From Actinomycetales bacterium (GTDB taxonomy: Bacteria > Actinomycetota > Actinomycetes > S36-B12 > UBA5976), in the NCBI GenBank assembly GCA_027484085.1, contig JAIXQF010000004.1:898162-962161 (forward strand): a stretch of DNA of 64,000 bases. Reading direction: 5' to 3'. The notes under the pieces were generated by a model, which was not told the DNA's origin, did no database searches, and was given only the letters and a program-made list of their open reading frames with translations. This document shows positions 52,077-62,792 of this stretch, in pieces. The translations under genes were made by a program, and so were the position numbers. The first letter of the stretch is position 1. Each line of letters starts with the position of its first letter.

Positions 52077-54308
52077 TCAAACTCGATAGACGTCGTACAC
52101 GCCGTCGATACCTTTGACAGCACGCAGAACTTGATTCAAGTGAGATGGATCTCCCATTTCAAAGGTAAATCTTGAAATTGCGACTCGATCCTTCGTTGTC
52201 GTAACTGATGCATTAAGAATGTTTACGTGTTGATCTGACAAGGCACGAGTCACATCCGAAAGTAGTCGGGCTCGATCGAGTGCTTCAACTTGGATGTTCA
52301 CCAAGAAGATACTGCTCTTGCCAGGCGTCCACGCAACCTCGACAAGTCTTTCTGGCTGAGTGCGCAGATCATCGGCATTGACGCAGTCAGTTCGATGCAC
52401 TGAAATTCCAGATCCGCGAGTGACGAATCCAAGTACCTCATCACCAGGAACCGGTGTGCAGCAGCGTGAGAGCTTCACCCAAGTGTCGTTAGCACCGATA
52501 ACTGTGATTCCAGGATCTGGTTTAGCATCTCGTCGATGTGCGACTCGACTAGGCAATACTGATTCTGAAGCATCTTCGATTAAGCCTTCATCGCCACCCA
52601 GCGAAGCGGTTAGCCGCGTTACTACGGTTTGGGCACCCAGGTGGCCTTCACCGACCGCAGCATAAAGTGCACTTACGTCGGCATAGTTTGATTCAACAGC
52701 CAAAGTGTTGAGCATGCTGTTGGTGAGGAGGCGTAGTGGTACGCCAGCTTTCTTCATTGCTCTGACGATAGATTCCTTGCCGGTCTCAATCGCTTCTTCG
52801 CGTCGCTCTTTAGAGAACCAGGCTTTGATCTTTGATTTGGCACGTGCACTTGCAACTATGTTTATCCAGTCACGAGATGGTCCGGCGGTATCTGACTTGT
52901 TCGTGATGATTTCTACGTTGTCACCATTTGCTAACTTCGTATCGAGTGGCGCTAACTTGCCGTTGATTCGAGACCCCACACAGCGATTCCCAACCTCCGT
53001 ATGAACGCTGTAGGCAAAGTCAATCGGCGTGCTACCAGCCGGAAGTGCCAACACTTCGCCTTTTGGAGTGAAAACATAAACTTCTGCAGCGCCCAAATCG
53101 TCGCGTAACGAGTCTAGGAAGTCTCCTGGATCCTCTGTCTCTCGCTGCCAATCGAGGAGCTGGCGAACCCAACCTAGATCGTCAGGCCCGTCCTTACCTG
53201 CAACCTTGTCGAGCTTGTAGCGCCAGTGTGAGGCCACACCATATTCAGCTGCGCGATGCATTTCTTGAGTTCGAATTTGAAATTCAACCGGCTTACCATT
53301 CGGCCCGATGACGGTCGTGTGTAGGGATTGATACATCGTGAACTTTGGCATCGCGATGTAGTCCTTGAATCTGCCTGGGACTGGATTCCAGCGATTGTGA
53401 ATTACGCCTAGAGTTGCGTAGCAATCCTGGACACTATCAACCAAAATGCGCACGCCGATCAGGTCGTAAATGTCATCGAAGTCCTTACCGCGCACGATCA
53501 TCTTCTGATAGATGCTGTACAAATGCTTTGGTCGACCACTTACTGTCGCTTTTATCTGATTGTCCGCAAAGTCTGAATCAACAAGGTCGACAATAGTTTG
53601 AAGATTTTCATCACGAGCTGGGGCGCGCTGCGACACTAGACGTGCGATTTCATCACTCATCTTTGGATAGAGCGATGCAAAGGCGAGATCTTCAAGTTCC
53701 CACTTAACCGAGTTCATGCCAAGGCGGTGCGCTAACGGTGCATATATCTCTAGAGTTTCCCGCGCCTTCTGCTCCTGCTTCTCTAGAGGCAAGAAGGACA
53801 ATGTTCGCATGTTGTGCTGTCGATCAACCAGCTTGATGACCAGTACTCGGATATCTCTGGCCATAGCGACAACCATCTTGCGCACAGTTTCTGATGCCGA
53901 TGCCTGACCATACTTGACCTTGTCCAACTTCGTTACACCGTCTACAAGATTTGCTATCTCATCACCAAAATCGGCACGAAGGTGGCTCAGGTCATACTCA
54001 GTATCCTCGACCGTGTCATGCAGCAAGGCAGCAATTAGCGTCGAAGAAGTCATACCCAAGTCAGCTAACAATCCTGCAACAGCGATGGGGTGTGTGATGT
54101 ACTGCTCGCCTGACTTGCGATTCTGGTTACGGTGCAAGTAATCCGCGGTTTGATAGGCGCGAATGATTTCAGACACTTCGCTGCCCGGATGAAACTTGTG
54201 CAAGGTATCTAGGACTTCTTGCAATTGCTCAGGAATTGGCGATTGCAGGCCCTGTGGGAAGCGCTCGGCTAGTGCAAGTGGCAAGGTCTCTGATAAATCA
54301 GTAGTCAA
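52077..54308 (-). CDS. relA: Bifunctional (p)ppGpp synthetase/hydrolase
   Basis: Rel/SpoT-type stringent-response enzyme of 743 aa. The hydrolase HD domain ([31 protein letters not shown]) is intact, as is the synthetase domain ([41 protein letters not shown]), followed by TGS ([24 protein letters not shown]), a helical/zinc-finger region with [14 protein letters not shown], and ACT. It starts with TTG five bases after AGGAGG. It lies 38 bp downstream of apt, the usual actinobacterial order. Confidence 0.96.
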   Translation of the reverse strand: MTTDLSETLPLALAERFPQGLQSPIPEQLQEVLDTLHKFHPGSEVSEIIRAYQTADYLHRNQNRKSGEQYITHPIAVAGLLADLGMTSSTLIAALLHDTVEDTEYDLSHLRADFGDEIANLVDGVTKLDKVKYGQASASETVRKMVVAMARDIRVLVIKLVDRQHNMRTLSFLPLEKQEQKARETLEIYAPLAHRLGMNSVKWELEDLAFASLYPKMSDEIARLVSQRAPARDENLQTIVDLVDSDFADNQIKATVSGRPKHLYSIYQKMIVRGKDFDDIYDLIGVRILVDSVQDCYATLGVIHNRWNPVPGRFKDYIAMPKFTMYQSLHTTVIGPNGKPVEFQIRTQEMHRAAEYGVASHWRYKLDKVAGKDGPDDLGWVRQLLDWQRETEDPGDFLDSLRDDLGAAEVYVFTPKGEVLALPAGSTPIDFAYSVHTEVGNRCVGSRINGKLAPLDTKLANGDNVEIITNKSDTAGPSRDWINIVASARAKSKIKAWFSKERREEAIETGKESIVRAMKKAGVPLRLLTNSMLNTLAVESNYADVSALYAAVGEGHLGAQTVVTRLTASLGGDEGLIEDASESVLPSRVAHRRDAKPDPGITVIGANDTWVKLSRCCTPVPGDEVLGFVTRGSGISVHRTDCVNADDLRTQPERLVEVAWTPGKSSIFLVNIQVEALDRARLLSDVTRALSDQHVNILNASVTTTKDRVAISRFTFEMGDPSHLNQVLRAVKGIDGVYDVYRV

Positions 54309-54346
54309 TCTCGCCTCCTATGCTTTCCCACATTCTATTTGGGTAC

Positions 54347-54874
54347 CTATAGAACTGCGAAGACTTCAATTCTCGAGTCTCGATTGGCAACTTTTGTACT
54401 TCCGCCGAGAAATGCAAGATCCAGTAACACTGCAATCCCCTGAACTTGTGCTCCACACTCTTCGATTAGATCAATTGCCGCGCAAGCAGTGCCACCGGTG
54501 GCAAGAACATCATCGACTATTAGGACCCGATCACCTTTTGACAAAGCATCTTGATGAATTTCAATCGAGTCGGCACCGTACTCCAACTCATATTCAGCAC
54601 GAAATGTTGCTCGTGGCAGCTTGCCACTTTTGCGAATTGGAATGAAGCCCAGATGCAAGTGCGCAGCCAATGAAGCACCCAGAATGAATCCGCGAGCCTC
54701 GACACCAACTATGTGAGTAATTCCAGTGTTAGCAAACTTGCTGGCAATCTCTGAATTAACCCAATGCACCGCATCTGGATTAGCAGATATCGGCGTTACA
54801 TCCTTGAAAATCACACCAGGCAGCGGGTAATCAGGAATTTCAGCGACTAAGGCATTGACTCCACTGCGATCCAT
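54347..54874 (-). CDS. apt: Adenine phosphoribosyltransferase
   Basis: Purine salvage enzyme of 175 aa forming AMP from adenine and PRPP. The PRPP-binding loop is DRVLIVDDVLATGGTACAAI, the N-terminal region has DYPLPGVIFKDVTPI and VVGVEARGFILGASLA-like sequence. It starts 6 bp after secF in the conserved secD-secF-apt-relA order. Confidence 0.96.
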   Translation of the reverse strand: MDRSGVNALVAEIPDYPLPGVIFKDVTPISANPDAVHWVNSEIASKFANTGITHIVGVEARGFILGASLAAHLHLGFIPIRKSGKLPRATFRAEYELEYGADSIEIHQDALSKGDRVLIVDDVLATGGTACAAIDLIEECGAQVQGIAVLLDLAFLGGSTKVANRDSRIEVFAVL

Positions 54875-54880
54875 GTCGAA

Positions 54881-55969
54881 CTAGTTTCCGGATCGACGTG
54901 AACGCGTCTGCTTTACTCGCTGTTGCCTTGGACCAGCTGGTGCAACCGTCTGAACCCCTACAGCTACTTCAGGCTTGCTATCGGCGGATGAATCAGAACC
55001 TTTTCGTCGGGCTTGAACGCGTTTTGCCAACGCAATGTTCTCTGCGACTCGTTCTTTCATCTGGCACAGGAACGGTGTGGCAACGAAAATCGATGAGTAC
55101 GTTCCAACCAACATGCCCACAAAGAGCGCCAACGACAGGTCATTCAGCGTTCCAACTCCAAGTAAAGATACGCCAACAATGAGAATCGAAAGAACTGGCA
55201 ACAACGCAACAACCGATGTGTTGATGCTTCGAACCAAAGTTTGGTTCAAAGCGAGGTTTGCAGCTTCGCTGTAGGTGGTTCGAGCGCCACCATGAATCCC
55301 CTTGGTGTTCTCCTTAACCTTGTCGAAAACTACAACAGTGTCATAGAGCGAGTAACCCAGAATCGTTAAGAATCCGATGACGCTTGCCGGGGTAACTTCA
55401 AAACCACTGAGCGCGTAGATTCCAACGGTAATCAACACGTCATGCGCAAGGGCTATGAGTGCAGCTACCGCCATCTGCCATTCGAAGTAGATCGAAAGGA
55501 AAATAGCAACCAGGATCAAGAAGACCAATAGCGCACGTAGCGCGTTCTTCGTGACTTCATCACCCCAACTTGGTCCTACTAGCTGGACTTTGATGTTGGC
55601 TTCAGTTACGCCAAACGATTCTGCCAACGCTGCACTTAACGCATTGGAAGCTTCGGTTGAAAGTGCAGGAGTTTGGATCCGAACCGTCTTTCCACCAACA
55701 ACTGTGACGGTTGACGGGGTCTCACCCTCTGCCAAAACTGTTTCTCGGGCTTGGGTAACCGAGCTATCGTCTGCTGAAGTCAGCGGAACCGAAAACTCTG
55801 CGCCACCCTTAAATTCAATACCTAGGTTAAGTCCGCGTACTCCAAGTGTTGCGATCGAGACAACCATGAGTACGGCCGAAACTACGTACCAAGCCTTCCG
55901 GCGTCCGACGATGTTGTACGAAACGTCTCCTCGGTAAAGGCTGTTTCCAAGTTGGCTCAAGTTAACCAT
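54881..55969 (-). CDS. secF: Protein-export membrane protein SecF
   Basis: Six-helix component of the SecDF complex that uses the proton gradient to help pull proteins out of the Sec channel; 362 aa. RKAWYVVSAVLMVVSIATLGVRGLNLGIEFKGG is the first helix and conserved loop, and VIGFLTILGYSLYDTVVVFDKVKEN is the RND-family helix-4 motif. The C-terminal tail is basic. The ATG directly follows the secD TAA. Confidence 0.96.
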   Translation of the reverse strand: MVNLSQLGNSLYRGDVSYNIVGRRKAWYVVSAVLMVVSIATLGVRGLNLGIEFKGGAEFSVPLTSADDSSVTQARETVLAEGETPSTVTVVGGKTVRIQTPALSTEASNALSAALAESFGVTEANIKVQLVGPSWGDEVTKNALRALLVFLILVAIFLSIYFEWQMAVAALIALAHDVLITVGIYALSGFEVTPASVIGFLTILGYSLYDTVVVFDKVKENTKGIHGGARTTYSEAANLALNQTLVRSINTSVVALLPVLSILIVGVSLLGVGTLNDLSLALFVGMLVGTYSSIFVATPFLCQMKERVAENIALAKRVQARRKGSDSSADSKPEVAVGVQTVAPAGPRQQRVKQTRSRRSGN

Positions 55970-57529
55970 TTAGTTGACCTCCGATGTTGAAGCGTTGACA
56001 CCAAGACGGGTTGGTGAAACCCCGGTCCAGGCTGAACCGGTATTCATCCATTTGGAGTTTCCGAGCTTGGTAACCAGCGCTCGAGTAAACATAAATGCCA
56101 CTGCGATGTCTACGAAGGTGATCAAACCTAATGTGAAGGCAAAACCACGAACACTACCTACCGATAAGTAGTACAAAATTGCCGCACTCAGCAATGAAAC
56201 AAAGTCCGCAGCCAAAATGGTTCTACGCGCTCTGGTCCAGCCTTGATCAATTGCTACCCGAAGGCGCTTTCCTTCTCGAATCTCATCTCTAATTCGCTCA
56301 AAGTAGATGATGAATGAGTCAGCGGTAATACCGATGGCGACAATGGCTCCAGCCACGCCTGACAATGTCAATGTGAAACCGATGCCTCTGCCCAGGATTA
56401 CAAACACCAAGTAGGTCATCAGCGCTGCAGCAATCAAACTGACCACAGCAACTACTCCTAGGGCACGGTAGTAAGCAAGAAGGTAAACAATAACTAGCAG
56501 CAGACCAATACCGCCAGCTATCAATCCAGCTTTGAGTTGATCATTACCCAGAGTCGGAGAGATCTGCTGAACTTCATCAACTTCTAGGCCAACCGGAAGG
56601 GCGCCATATTTCAAGACTTGTGCTAACCCGCGAGCATCATCGGCAGTGAATGAGCCAGAAATTACTGCAGAACCGCCCAAGATGGCTTCGTTTACTGCTG
56701 GAGCACTAATCACGACGCCATCAAGCACAATTGCAAATTGATCGTTAGGAGTCTCAAGTGCAGAAAGTTTTGTTGTTGAATCTGCAAACTTCTTTGCACC
56801 GTCGGTTGTCATCTGCAAATCAACTTGCCAGCCACCGGCGCCTTGCTGCGGAAGTCCTGCTGTGGCGCTATCAATGTCGGTACCAACCAGGTCAGCGGGC
56901 GCAAGTGCGTACTTAACAGAACCATCTTCCGCGCAAGTAATTAAATACTGAGCTGGATCATCTGTTGAGCCGCCGAGAACGTCAGAGTTGGCGCAATCAA
57001 GAGCTGCAAATCTGTCAGCAAAATCCCCTGCTCCATCTGGTGACTGAATTGGCGACAGCAACAACTCAGGTGCGACTGAAACTGTAGGGCTTGGAGTTGG
57101 AGCAGGTGTTGCACTTGGGTCTGACGACGCACTTGGTTGCGGGGAACCAAGGTCAATTGCTAACACTGGGCGAAAATTCAGCTGAGCCGTAGTTTTAAGT
57201 TGATCGACTACTGAACGACTGGTTTCACCTGGGATCGTCACGATGATCTTGGCGCTATTCCCAGAACCTTGAATGGCAACTTCAGATTCGGCTACACCAA
57301 AACCATCAACTCTTTGACGGATGATCGAAACAGTTTGATTCAGTTGGTCTTGAGTTAGTGTCTCACCAGCAGCGACAGACGGAGACAGGATGACTTGGGT
57401 ACCGCCGCGAAGATCGAGGCCAAGCTTTGGCGTATTTCGTTCACCTGGCAGGAAAGTCCATACGATCAATCCGACAATGCCCACGGTAAAAATCAATAGC
57501 GATCGAACCGGACGGTAATGCTGAGCCAC
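55970..57529 (-). CDS. secD: Protein translocase subunit SecD
   Basis: SecD of 519 aa: N-terminal helix, the LGLDLRGGTQVILSP motif, a large extracytoplasmic P1 domain, then helices with ITADSFIIYFERIRDEIREG. A Pro/Ser/Thr-rich insertion (about residues 130-155) lengthens the P1 region. It starts with GTG. The 98-bp gap to ruvB lacks yajC, which usually precedes secD. An AAAAGGCTTTT palindrome lies just upstream of the start. Confidence 0.95.
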   Translation of the reverse strand: MAQHYRPVRSLLIFTVGIVGLIVWTFLPGERNTPKLGLDLRGGTQVILSPSVAAGETLTQDQLNQTVSIIRQRVDGFGVAESEVAIQGSGNSAKIIVTIPGETSRSVVDQLKTTAQLNFRPVLAIDLGSPQPSASSDPSATPAPTPSPTVSVAPELLLSPIQSPDGAGDFADRFAALDCANSDVLGGSTDDPAQYLITCAEDGSVKYALAPADLVGTDIDSATAGLPQQGAGGWQVDLQMTTDGAKKFADSTTKLSALETPNDQFAIVLDGVVISAPAVNEAILGGSAVISGSFTADDARGLAQVLKYGALPVGLEVDEVQQISPTLGNDQLKAGLIAGGIGLLLVIVYLLAYYRALGVVAVVSLIAAALMTYLVFVILGRGIGFTLTLSGVAGAIVAIGITADSFIIYFERIRDEIREGKRLRVAIDQGWTRARRTILAADFVSLLSAAILYYLSVGSVRGFAFTLGLITFVDIAVAFMFTRALVTKLGNSKWMNTGSAWTGVSPTRLGVNASTSEVN

Positions 57530-57627
57530 TTGAAAAGCCTTTTCGTATTGGAAACTGACGCGAATTCACACTGACTGCGTGATTGTTCAAGTTTAGCGTG
57601 CGGAAACTATCCCAGAGCGCCCGCCCG

Positions 57628-58668
57628 TTAATCCTCAAGTGGGAGTTGTTCCGCTGGCAATTGGCCTGACAAAACCGGCGGAATGCGGCCAAGCGCGATC
57701 CAAGCCGCTGGCGTAGCTACGCGACCACGCGGGGTTCGTGTGATGAAACCTTCGCGAACCAGGAATGGCTCGCAAACGGTATCAACGGTTTCGGCTTCTT
57801 CGCCAACAGCTAACGCCAAAGTCGAAAGTCCGACCGGGCCACCATTGAACTTGTCAATCAACGCGACCAAAACTGCACGATCCAAGCGATCTAGACCAAG
57901 TTCGTCGACTTCGTAAAGTTCAAGCGCGGCCTGAGTTCGAGTCAAGTTCAACTCTCCGTCGTGATGCACTTGTGCGTAGTCGCGAGATCTGCGCAAAAGT
58001 CGATTCGCAATTCGGGGGGTACCTCGAGATCGAAGGCTAAGCTCACGGGCCGAATCAGCATCGATTGCGATTCCCAGTTGGTTAGCGGATCGCAACACAA
58101 TGGACTCAAGCTCTATTGGCTCGTAATAATCCAGATGCGCAGTAAATCCAAACCGATCGCGAAGTGGTGCCGGGAGCATTCCAGATCTGGTGGTTGCTCC
58201 AACCAAAGTGAATGGCGGAAGTTCTAGCGGGATTGACGTTGCACCTGGGCCTTTGCCCACCATGACATCAACTCGAAAGTCCTCCATGGCTAAATACATC
58301 ATCTCTTCAGCTGCCCGCGACATCCGGTGAATTTCATCCAAGAATAAAACTTCACCCGGCACCAAACTTGAAAGAATGCTTGCTAAATCCCCCGCATGTT
58401 GAATCGTTGGACCACTAGTGATCCGTAGTGGCGCACCTACTTCTGCGGCAATGATCATTGCCAATGTCGTTTTACCAAGTCCTGGAGGACCTGATAACAA
58501 GATGTGATCAGCGCTGGCATTGCGTTGCTTGGCTGCACTGAGCACGAGATGCAATTGATCCTTTACTCGGCTTTGACCTACGAATTCCGACAGCGAACTT
58601 GGGCGCAGGGCGGCATCTGCGACCCGTTCTTCGGTAGACATTTGAGGATTAACTAATCGATCGTTCAT
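57628..58668 (-). CDS. ruvB: Holliday junction DNA helicase RuvB
   Basis: AAA+ motor of the branch-migration complex, 346 aa. [15 protein letters not shown] is the N-terminal signature, [18 protein letters not shown] Walker [25 protein letters not shown] Walker B, and [18 protein letters not shown] contains the arginine finger. The C-terminal winged helix ends in [18 protein letters not shown]. It overlaps ruvA by 4 nt. Confidence 0.97.
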   Translation of the reverse strand: MNDRLVNPQMSTEERVADAALRPSSLSEFVGQSRVKDQLHLVLSAAKQRNASADHILLSGPPGLGKTTLAMIIAAEVGAPLRITSGPTIQHAGDLASILSSLVPGEVLFLDEIHRMSRAAEEMMYLAMEDFRVDVMVGKGPGATSIPLELPPFTLVGATTRSGMLPAPLRDRFGFTAHLDYYEPIELESIVLRSANQLGIAIDADSARELSLRSRGTPRIANRLLRRSRDYAQVHHDGELNLTRTQAALELYEVDELGLDRLDRAVLVALIDKFNGGPVGLSTLALAVGEEAETVDTVCEPFLVREGFITRTPRGRVATPAAWIALGRIPPVLSGQLPAEQLPLED

Positions 58669-59261
58669 GCGCCGGCCAAAATCTGAAGCGCGCGACGTAG
58701 TAGCTCAGAAGTATCCTGTGAATCAGACGCGCCTTCTTCAATTACAGCTGAAATGGCACGTTGTGCATCACGCGGTGACCAGCCAAGGCCCATTAGCCCT
58801 TGTTCGACTTGAATCTGCCATTGCGTACCGGAACTGCCACTTCGCTTAGCTCCTGACGAAGGGGTGCCGATTCGATCCTTAAGTTCGAGCACTAAGCGCT
58901 GTGCGCCTTTGGCACCCACTCCTGGTGTCTGCTTTAGCCGAGCGACATCTTCATTGCCGATCGCGGTTCGAAGTTCGTCAGCTGGAAGTGAAGAAATAAT
59001 AGTGAAAGCAAGTTTGGGACCAAAGCCAGAAACACCCTGCACAACTTCAAACATCTCGCGGTTCTCTGAATTTGCAAATCCAAACAAAGTTAACGAGTCT
59101 TCGCGAACGATCAAAGATGTGAACAGCGTTATCTCATTGTCTAATCGGGCTTGTGAAATTGTGTCTGGCGAGCACATCACCGTCATACCGATTCCACCGA
59201 TTCCAACTACGAGGGAATCCAACCGAATCTCTAAAACCGGACCGTGAATTGATGAGATCAT
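58665..59261 (-). CDS. ruvA: Holliday junction DNA helicase subunit RuvA
   Basis: Junction-binding tetramer subunit, 198 aa from the ATG at 59261 ([12 protein letters not shown]). The ORF track adds 25 residues from inside ruvC. Domain I OB fold is followed by two helix-hairpin-helix motifs ([39 protein letters not shown]) and the flexible-linked domain III that contacts RuvB. The start codon overlaps the ruvC stop as ATGA. Confidence 0.95.
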   Translation of the reverse strand: MISSIHGPVLEIRLDSLVVGIGGIGMTVMCSPDTISQARLDNEITLFTSLIVREDSLTLFGFANSENREMFEVVQGVSGFGPKLAFTIISSLPADELRTAIGNEDVARLKQTPGVGAKGAQRLVLELKDRIGTPSSGAKRSGSSGTQWQIQVEQGLMGLGWSPRDAQRAISAVIEEGASDSQDTSELLRRALQILAGA

Positions 59262-59785
59262 CGAGCACTCACCACTGCTTGCTTTGCTAAGTGCTCTGCG
59301 ATTCGACTCTTGCCGTGACCCTTCCAGGCATGACAAAGCGCTAGAGCCAACGCGTCGGCTGCATCAGCAGGTTTTGGTGGTTCTGGCAGGTTAAGCAATC
59401 GAGTGACCATGGCAGTGATCTGGGATTTATCAGCCCGTCCATAACCGGTAACCGCAGCTTTAACTTCCGTAGGTGTGTACATTTCGACCGGAAGTTGCTT
59501 CCGAGTCGCAACTAACATCGCAACCGCACTTGCCTGCGCGGTTCCCATTGCAGTGCGCACATTGTGCTGGCTAAATACGCGCTCAATAGCCACAACATCT
59601 GGTTGGTACATTTCAAACAGACTCGTAAGGCCAGCTTCAAGGTCATAAAGCCTCGAAGGCAACTCGCTTGAACTCGGAGTTCGAATCACGTCAACGCAGA
59701 CGAAAGTGGCGCGACGGTTGACATCGAGATCAACTATCCCGACACCACATCGCGTTAAACCTGGGTCAACACCCAAAATCCGCAT
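59258..59785 (-). CDS. ruvC: Crossover junction endodeoxyribonuclease RuvC
   Basis: Dimeric Holliday-junction resolvase of 175 aa. Catalytic acids are in [40 protein letters not shown] and [15 protein letters not shown]. The ATG at 59785 is chosen over the ORF-track start at 59800 because GGAGGA lies three bases upstream of it. An SOS box overlaps the expected transcription start, so the ruvCAB operon is probably induced by DNA damage through LexA. Confidence 0.95.
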   Translation of the reverse strand: MRILGVDPGLTRCGVGIVDLDVNRRATFVCVDVIRTPSSSELPSRLYDLEAGLTSLFEMYQPDVVAIERVFSQHNVRTAMGTAQASAVAMLVATRKQLPVEMYTPTEVKAAVTGYGRADKSQITAMVTRLLNLPEPPKPADAADALALALCHAWKGHGKSRIAEHLAKQAVVSAR

Positions 59786-59793
59786 GAATCCTC

Positions 59794-59807
59794 CGAACAT
59801 CTGTTCG
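59794..59807. promoter_or_regulatory. SOS (LexA) box upstream of ruvCAB
   Basis: CGAACATCTGTTCG has perfect CGAAC/GTTCG arms around four bases, matching the actinobacterial/Bacillus-type consensus CGAAC-N4-GTTCG. It ends 9 bp upstream of the ruvC ATG and lies just downstream of a minus-strand TAGGCT (59810-59815) that could be the -10, so LexA would block the start site. Confidence 0.8.
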
Positions 59808-59809
59808 AA

Positions 59810-59815
59810 AGCCTA
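59810..59815 (-). promoter_or_regulatory. Possible -10 element TAGGCT of ruvCAB
   Basis: TAGGCT on the minus strand would start transcription at about 59803, inside the SOS box and about 18 nt before the ruvC ATG. Confidence 0.45.
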
Positions 59816-59899
59816 CGTCATAAACCGCCTGAAGTGAAGGATTTACGAGCTGCTAGCAACCTAGCGTGGCTATTTGATTGGGAAATTAAGGCCAGATCC

Positions 59900-59921
59900 G
59901 GACAATTCTGACGGAATGTCC
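59900..59921 (-). terminator. Hairpin after yebC
   Basis: GGACATTCC and GAATTGTCC on the minus strand form an 8-9-bp stem with one bulged base around a short loop, 4 bp after the yebC stop. No T-run follows, so it may be a U-less terminator of the pimA-pdxST-yebC run. Confidence 0.4.
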
Positions 59922-59925
59922 TTAT

Positions 59926-60678
59926 CTACTCCGAAAGTTCAGCCAGTACTTCGTCGGAGATGTCGATGTTTGTGAATACGTTCTGGACGTCGTCTACATC
60001 TTCAAGGGCCTCAATCAAGCTGAATACCTTTCGGGCAGTATCAGCATCGACCGGAACTGTCATGTTCGGGACGAACGTTGATTCCGCAGATTCGTAGTCA
60101 ATTCCAGCGGCCTGCAGAGCCTGTCGAACGGCAACTACATCTTTGGAGTCGCTAATGATCTCAATGCTGCCGCCATGATCATTCACTTCTTGCGCTCCGG
60201 CATCGAGAACCGCGTCCATGATTTGCTCTTCAGTTGACGCGCCCTCTGGAACCATTACGACGCCCTTACGTTCGAACATGTAAGACACCGAGCCAGGATC
60301 TGCCATGTTGCCACCGTTTCTTGTGACGGCAACTCTTGTGTCCGATGCGGCGCGGTTGCGATTGTCTGACAAGCACTCGATGAGGATTGCTACCCCATTT
60401 GGTCCGTAGCCTTCGTACATGATGGTCTGGTAGTCAGCACCACCTGCTTCAACTCCCGAACCTCGCTTTACCGCACGATCGATGTTGTCGTTTGGAACTG
60501 AGCTCTTCTTCGCTTTTGTGATTGCGTCATAGAGAGTGGGGTTAGCAGCAGGATCTCCCCCGCCTACTCGAGCTGCGACTTCAATGTTCTTAATCAACTT
60601 CGCGAAAAGTTTGCCGCGCCTGGAATCGATGACTGCTTTCTTATGCTTCGTGGTTGCCCATTTGGAATGTCCACTCAT
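59926..60678 (-). CDS. yebC: YebC/PmpR family protein
   Basis: A 250-aa protein of the YebC/TACO1 family. The N-terminus [27 protein letters not shown] is invariant in the family, and [20 protein letters not shown] in the middle. Family members have been described as DNA-binding regulators and, more recently, as translation factors for proline-rich sequences; the role here is open. It overlaps pdxT by 4 nt. Confidence 0.95.
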   Translation of the reverse strand: MSGHSKWATTKHKKAVIDSRRGKLFAKLIKNIEVAARVGGGDPAANPTLYDAITKAKKSSVPNDNIDRAVKRGSGVEAGGADYQTIMYEGYGPNGVAILIECLSDNRNRAASDTRVAVTRNGGNMADPGSVSYMFERKGVVMVPEGASTEEQIMDAVLDAGAQEVNDHGGSIEIISDSKDVVAVRQALQAAGIDYESAESTFVPNMTVPVDADTARKVFSLIEALEDVDDVQNVFTNIDISDEVLAELSE

Positions 60679-61280
60679 GCTGACCTCACCATGTCTACGA
60701 AATATTTGTGAATTCTTAAATCTGAGGTTATCTCTGGATGGAACGAAGTTGCCATGAGGTTTCCCTGTCTTACTGCAACAACTTGATCAGTTCCCGTGAG
60801 TGACTTGCCTGCCGGTATTGCGGCAAGTACTTCAACCTCTGAGCTAGCAGCCTCAACTAGTGGTGCCCGAATGAAAACCGCGTGATAGTCGGGCTCACCT
60901 ATCGCAGGGATGTGTAAGTCAATTTCGAACGAATCGACCTGGCGACCAAATGCATTGCGCTTTGCGGTGATGTTTAGGCCACCGATTGTTTCTTGATCTG
61001 GGCGGCCATCGGAAATTGAATCTGAAAGCATAATCAAGCCCGCACAGGAGCCATACATGGGAATTTGACGACGAAGCTCACGTAACGGACCGAACAGATG
61101 ATTCTTTACGGCAAGGATGCTCATAGTCGTCGATTCTCCACCAGGAATAACCAACCCAGCGATGCCCTTTAACTGCTCCGCTGTTTTAACTAGTCGAACA
61201 TCGACGTCTAACTGTTCTAGGCATCGCGCGTGTTCTCGCACGTCACCTTGGATTGCGAGAACCCCAATTACTGGGGACAT
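60675..61280 (-). CDS. pdxT: Pyridoxal 5'-phosphate synthase glutaminase subunit
   Basis: Class I glutaminase of 201 aa that supplies ammonia to Pdx[20 protein letters not shown] begins the protein, the GGESTT motif is present, the nucleophile Cys is in [12 protein letters not shown], and the His-Glu pair in TSFHPEIT. It lies 5 bp after pdxS. Together they give a DXP-independent vitamin B6 pathway. Confidence 0.96.
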   Translation of the reverse strand: MSPVIGVLAIQGDVREHARCLEQLDVDVRLVKTAEQLKGIAGLVIPGGESTTMSILAVKNHLFGPLRELRRQIPMYGSCAGLIMLSDSISDGRPDQETIGGLNITAKRNAFGRQVDSFEIDLHIPAIGEPDYHAVFIRAPLVEAASSEVEVLAAIPAGKSLTGTDQVVAVRQGNLMATSFHPEITSDLRIHKYFVDMVRSA

Positions 61281-61285
61281 AGCAA

Positions 61286-62191
61286 CTACCAGCCGCGCTC
61301 AGCCAGGCGATGAGGCACTGGGATGTCGGAAACATTGATTCCGACCATGGCTTCGCCTAATCCTCTTGACGCCTTTGCGATCTCGTCTGGATTATCGAAA
61401 TGAAGGGTAGCCTGCACAATCGCGTTAGCACGTTTAACTGGATCTCCGGACTTGAAGATTCCTGAACCTACGAAAACGCCATCCGCACCAAGCTGCATCA
61501 TCATCGCTGCATCAGCTGGAGTTGCAATACCACCGGCAGTGAATAGCACAACTGGTAACGCGCCCTTCTCGGCAACTTCACAAACTAATTCGTAAGGAGC
61601 CTGAAGTTCCTTGGCTGCAACATAAAGTTCGTCTTTGCTCATTGACGAGAGTCTGCGAATCTCGCCCTTGATTGTGCGGATGTGACCGGTTGCGTTTGAA
61701 ACATCGCCAGTTCCGGCTTCACCCTTGGAACGGATCATGGCAGCGCCTTCATTAATGCGACGAAGTGCCTCGCCAAGATTAGTTGCGCCACAAACGAAAG
61801 GAACCGTGAAAGCCCACTTATCAATGTGATTGATGTAATCGGCTGGTGTTAAAACTTCTGATTCATCGATGTAGTCCACGCCTAGGCTCTGGATAACTTG
61901 CGCTTCTACAAAATGACCAATGCGTGCCTTTGCCATTACAGGGATCGATACAGCCTGAATGATTTCGTCAATCATGTCGGGATCTGACATGCGAGCAACG
62001 CCACCCTGCGCACGAATGTCAGCTGGAACGCGCTCAAGTGCCATAACTGCAATTGCACCTGCATCTTCAGCAATCTTGGCTTGCTCTACGTTAACAACGT
62101 CCATGATGACGCCGCCTTTGAGCATGTCTGCCATGCCGCGCTTGACGCGAGTAGTTCCGGTTACGCCTGTGCCTGTTGCATCCGTTGCCAT
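61286..62191 (-). CDS. pdxS: Pyridoxal 5'-phosphate synthase lyase subunit
   Basis: TIM-barrel enzyme of 301 aa that forms PLP from ribose 5-phosphate, glyceraldehyde 3-phosphate and ammonia. The catalytic lysines are in [18 protein letters not shown] and in the [16 protein letters not shown] region; [21 protein letters not shown] and [11 protein letters not shown] are diagnostic. AGGA lies upstream of the ATG. PLP made here serves GcvP among others. Confidence 0.97.
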   Translation of the reverse strand: MATDATGTGVTGTTRVKRGMADMLKGGVIMDVVNVEQAKIAEDAGAIAVMALERVPADIRAQGGVARMSDPDMIDEIIQAVSIPVMAKARIGHFVEAQVIQSLGVDYIDESEVLTPADYINHIDKWAFTVPFVCGATNLGEALRRINEGAAMIRSKGEAGTGDVSNATGHIRTIKGEIRRLSSMSKDELYVAAKELQAPYELVCEVAEKGALPVVLFTAGGIATPADAAMMMQLGADGVFVGSGIFKSGDPVKRANAIVQATLHFDNPDEIAKASRGLGEAMVGINVSDIPVPHRLAERGW

Positions 62192-62249
62192 GTTTATCCT
62201 CGTTGTGGTTCTTAGGTTTCCCCAAGTCTAGCGAGCCACGGGGGTTTTG

Positions 62250-62792
62250 CTAGTTGGATAGGGCACTTGGAATCTGGACATCTAAATCCACTGGCACAGG
62301 CAGTTTGGCTCGGCCGGCCAGCCGGAACACCCGAACTAACAACTGGCTTCGAATTTCTAGGCAGTCTCGCACGGCATCTGAGTGAAATTGATGGCTCATT
62401 TTGATTCGCTCTGATACCTGCAGTAACTCGTCGAGCAAGAGCGAAGCGTGTTGGTTGCTACGAATTTCTTCGACTTCTTCAGGGTCGCTTAGTGTCATAA
62501 GTAAAACGTTTGCTAGCTCATCTTCGGCCTGAGTCCATTTCGAGAGGGCCGTTTCGGGTGAGACTAAAGATTCGTGTGCGGCCTGTCCCCAAAGAACAGC
62601 TAGCGCTGGATCTATCCCTGGAACCCCTGCGAGCTCTGCAACGATTCCCCCACGTCGCAACAATTGACCATGTAGCGCAAGTTCCGTTACTTCAATTCGA
62701 TGATGCAGACGATCTAACCGACCAGCTTGATATGACAGGAACCAAACTGCGAGCGCTACGGCAACAATTATGAATACAGATTGATTGTTCAT
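62250..62792 (-). CDS. Hypothetical membrane-anchored helical protein
   Basis: I do not recognise a named family. The 180-aa protein has an N-terminal membrane helix (VFIIVAVALAVWFLSYQAG) followed by a mostly helical soluble part. The segment after the helix (HHRIEVTELALHGQLLRRGGIVAELA) has the look of LemA-family proteins. The start overlaps the pimA stop by one base (TGATG), so it is cotranslated with PimA, and pdxS lies downstream. It may act at the membrane with the mannosyltransferase; that is inference. Confidence 0.75.
   Translation of the reverse strand: MNNQSVFIIVAVALAVWFLSYQAGRLDRLHHRIEVTELALHGQLLRRGGIVAELAGVPGIDPALAVLWGQAAHESLVSPETALSKWTQAEDELANVLLMTLSDPEEVEEIRSNQHASLLLDELLQVSERIKMSHQFHSDAVRDCLEIRSQLLVRVFRLAGRAKLPVPVDLDVQIPSALSN

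Noticed and set aside
59262-59336. 25-residue N-terminal extension of the RuvA ORF
   Set aside because: It lies within ruvC; RuvA proteins start at MI-S-I-G-like sequence, and the ATGA overlap with ruvC supports 59261.
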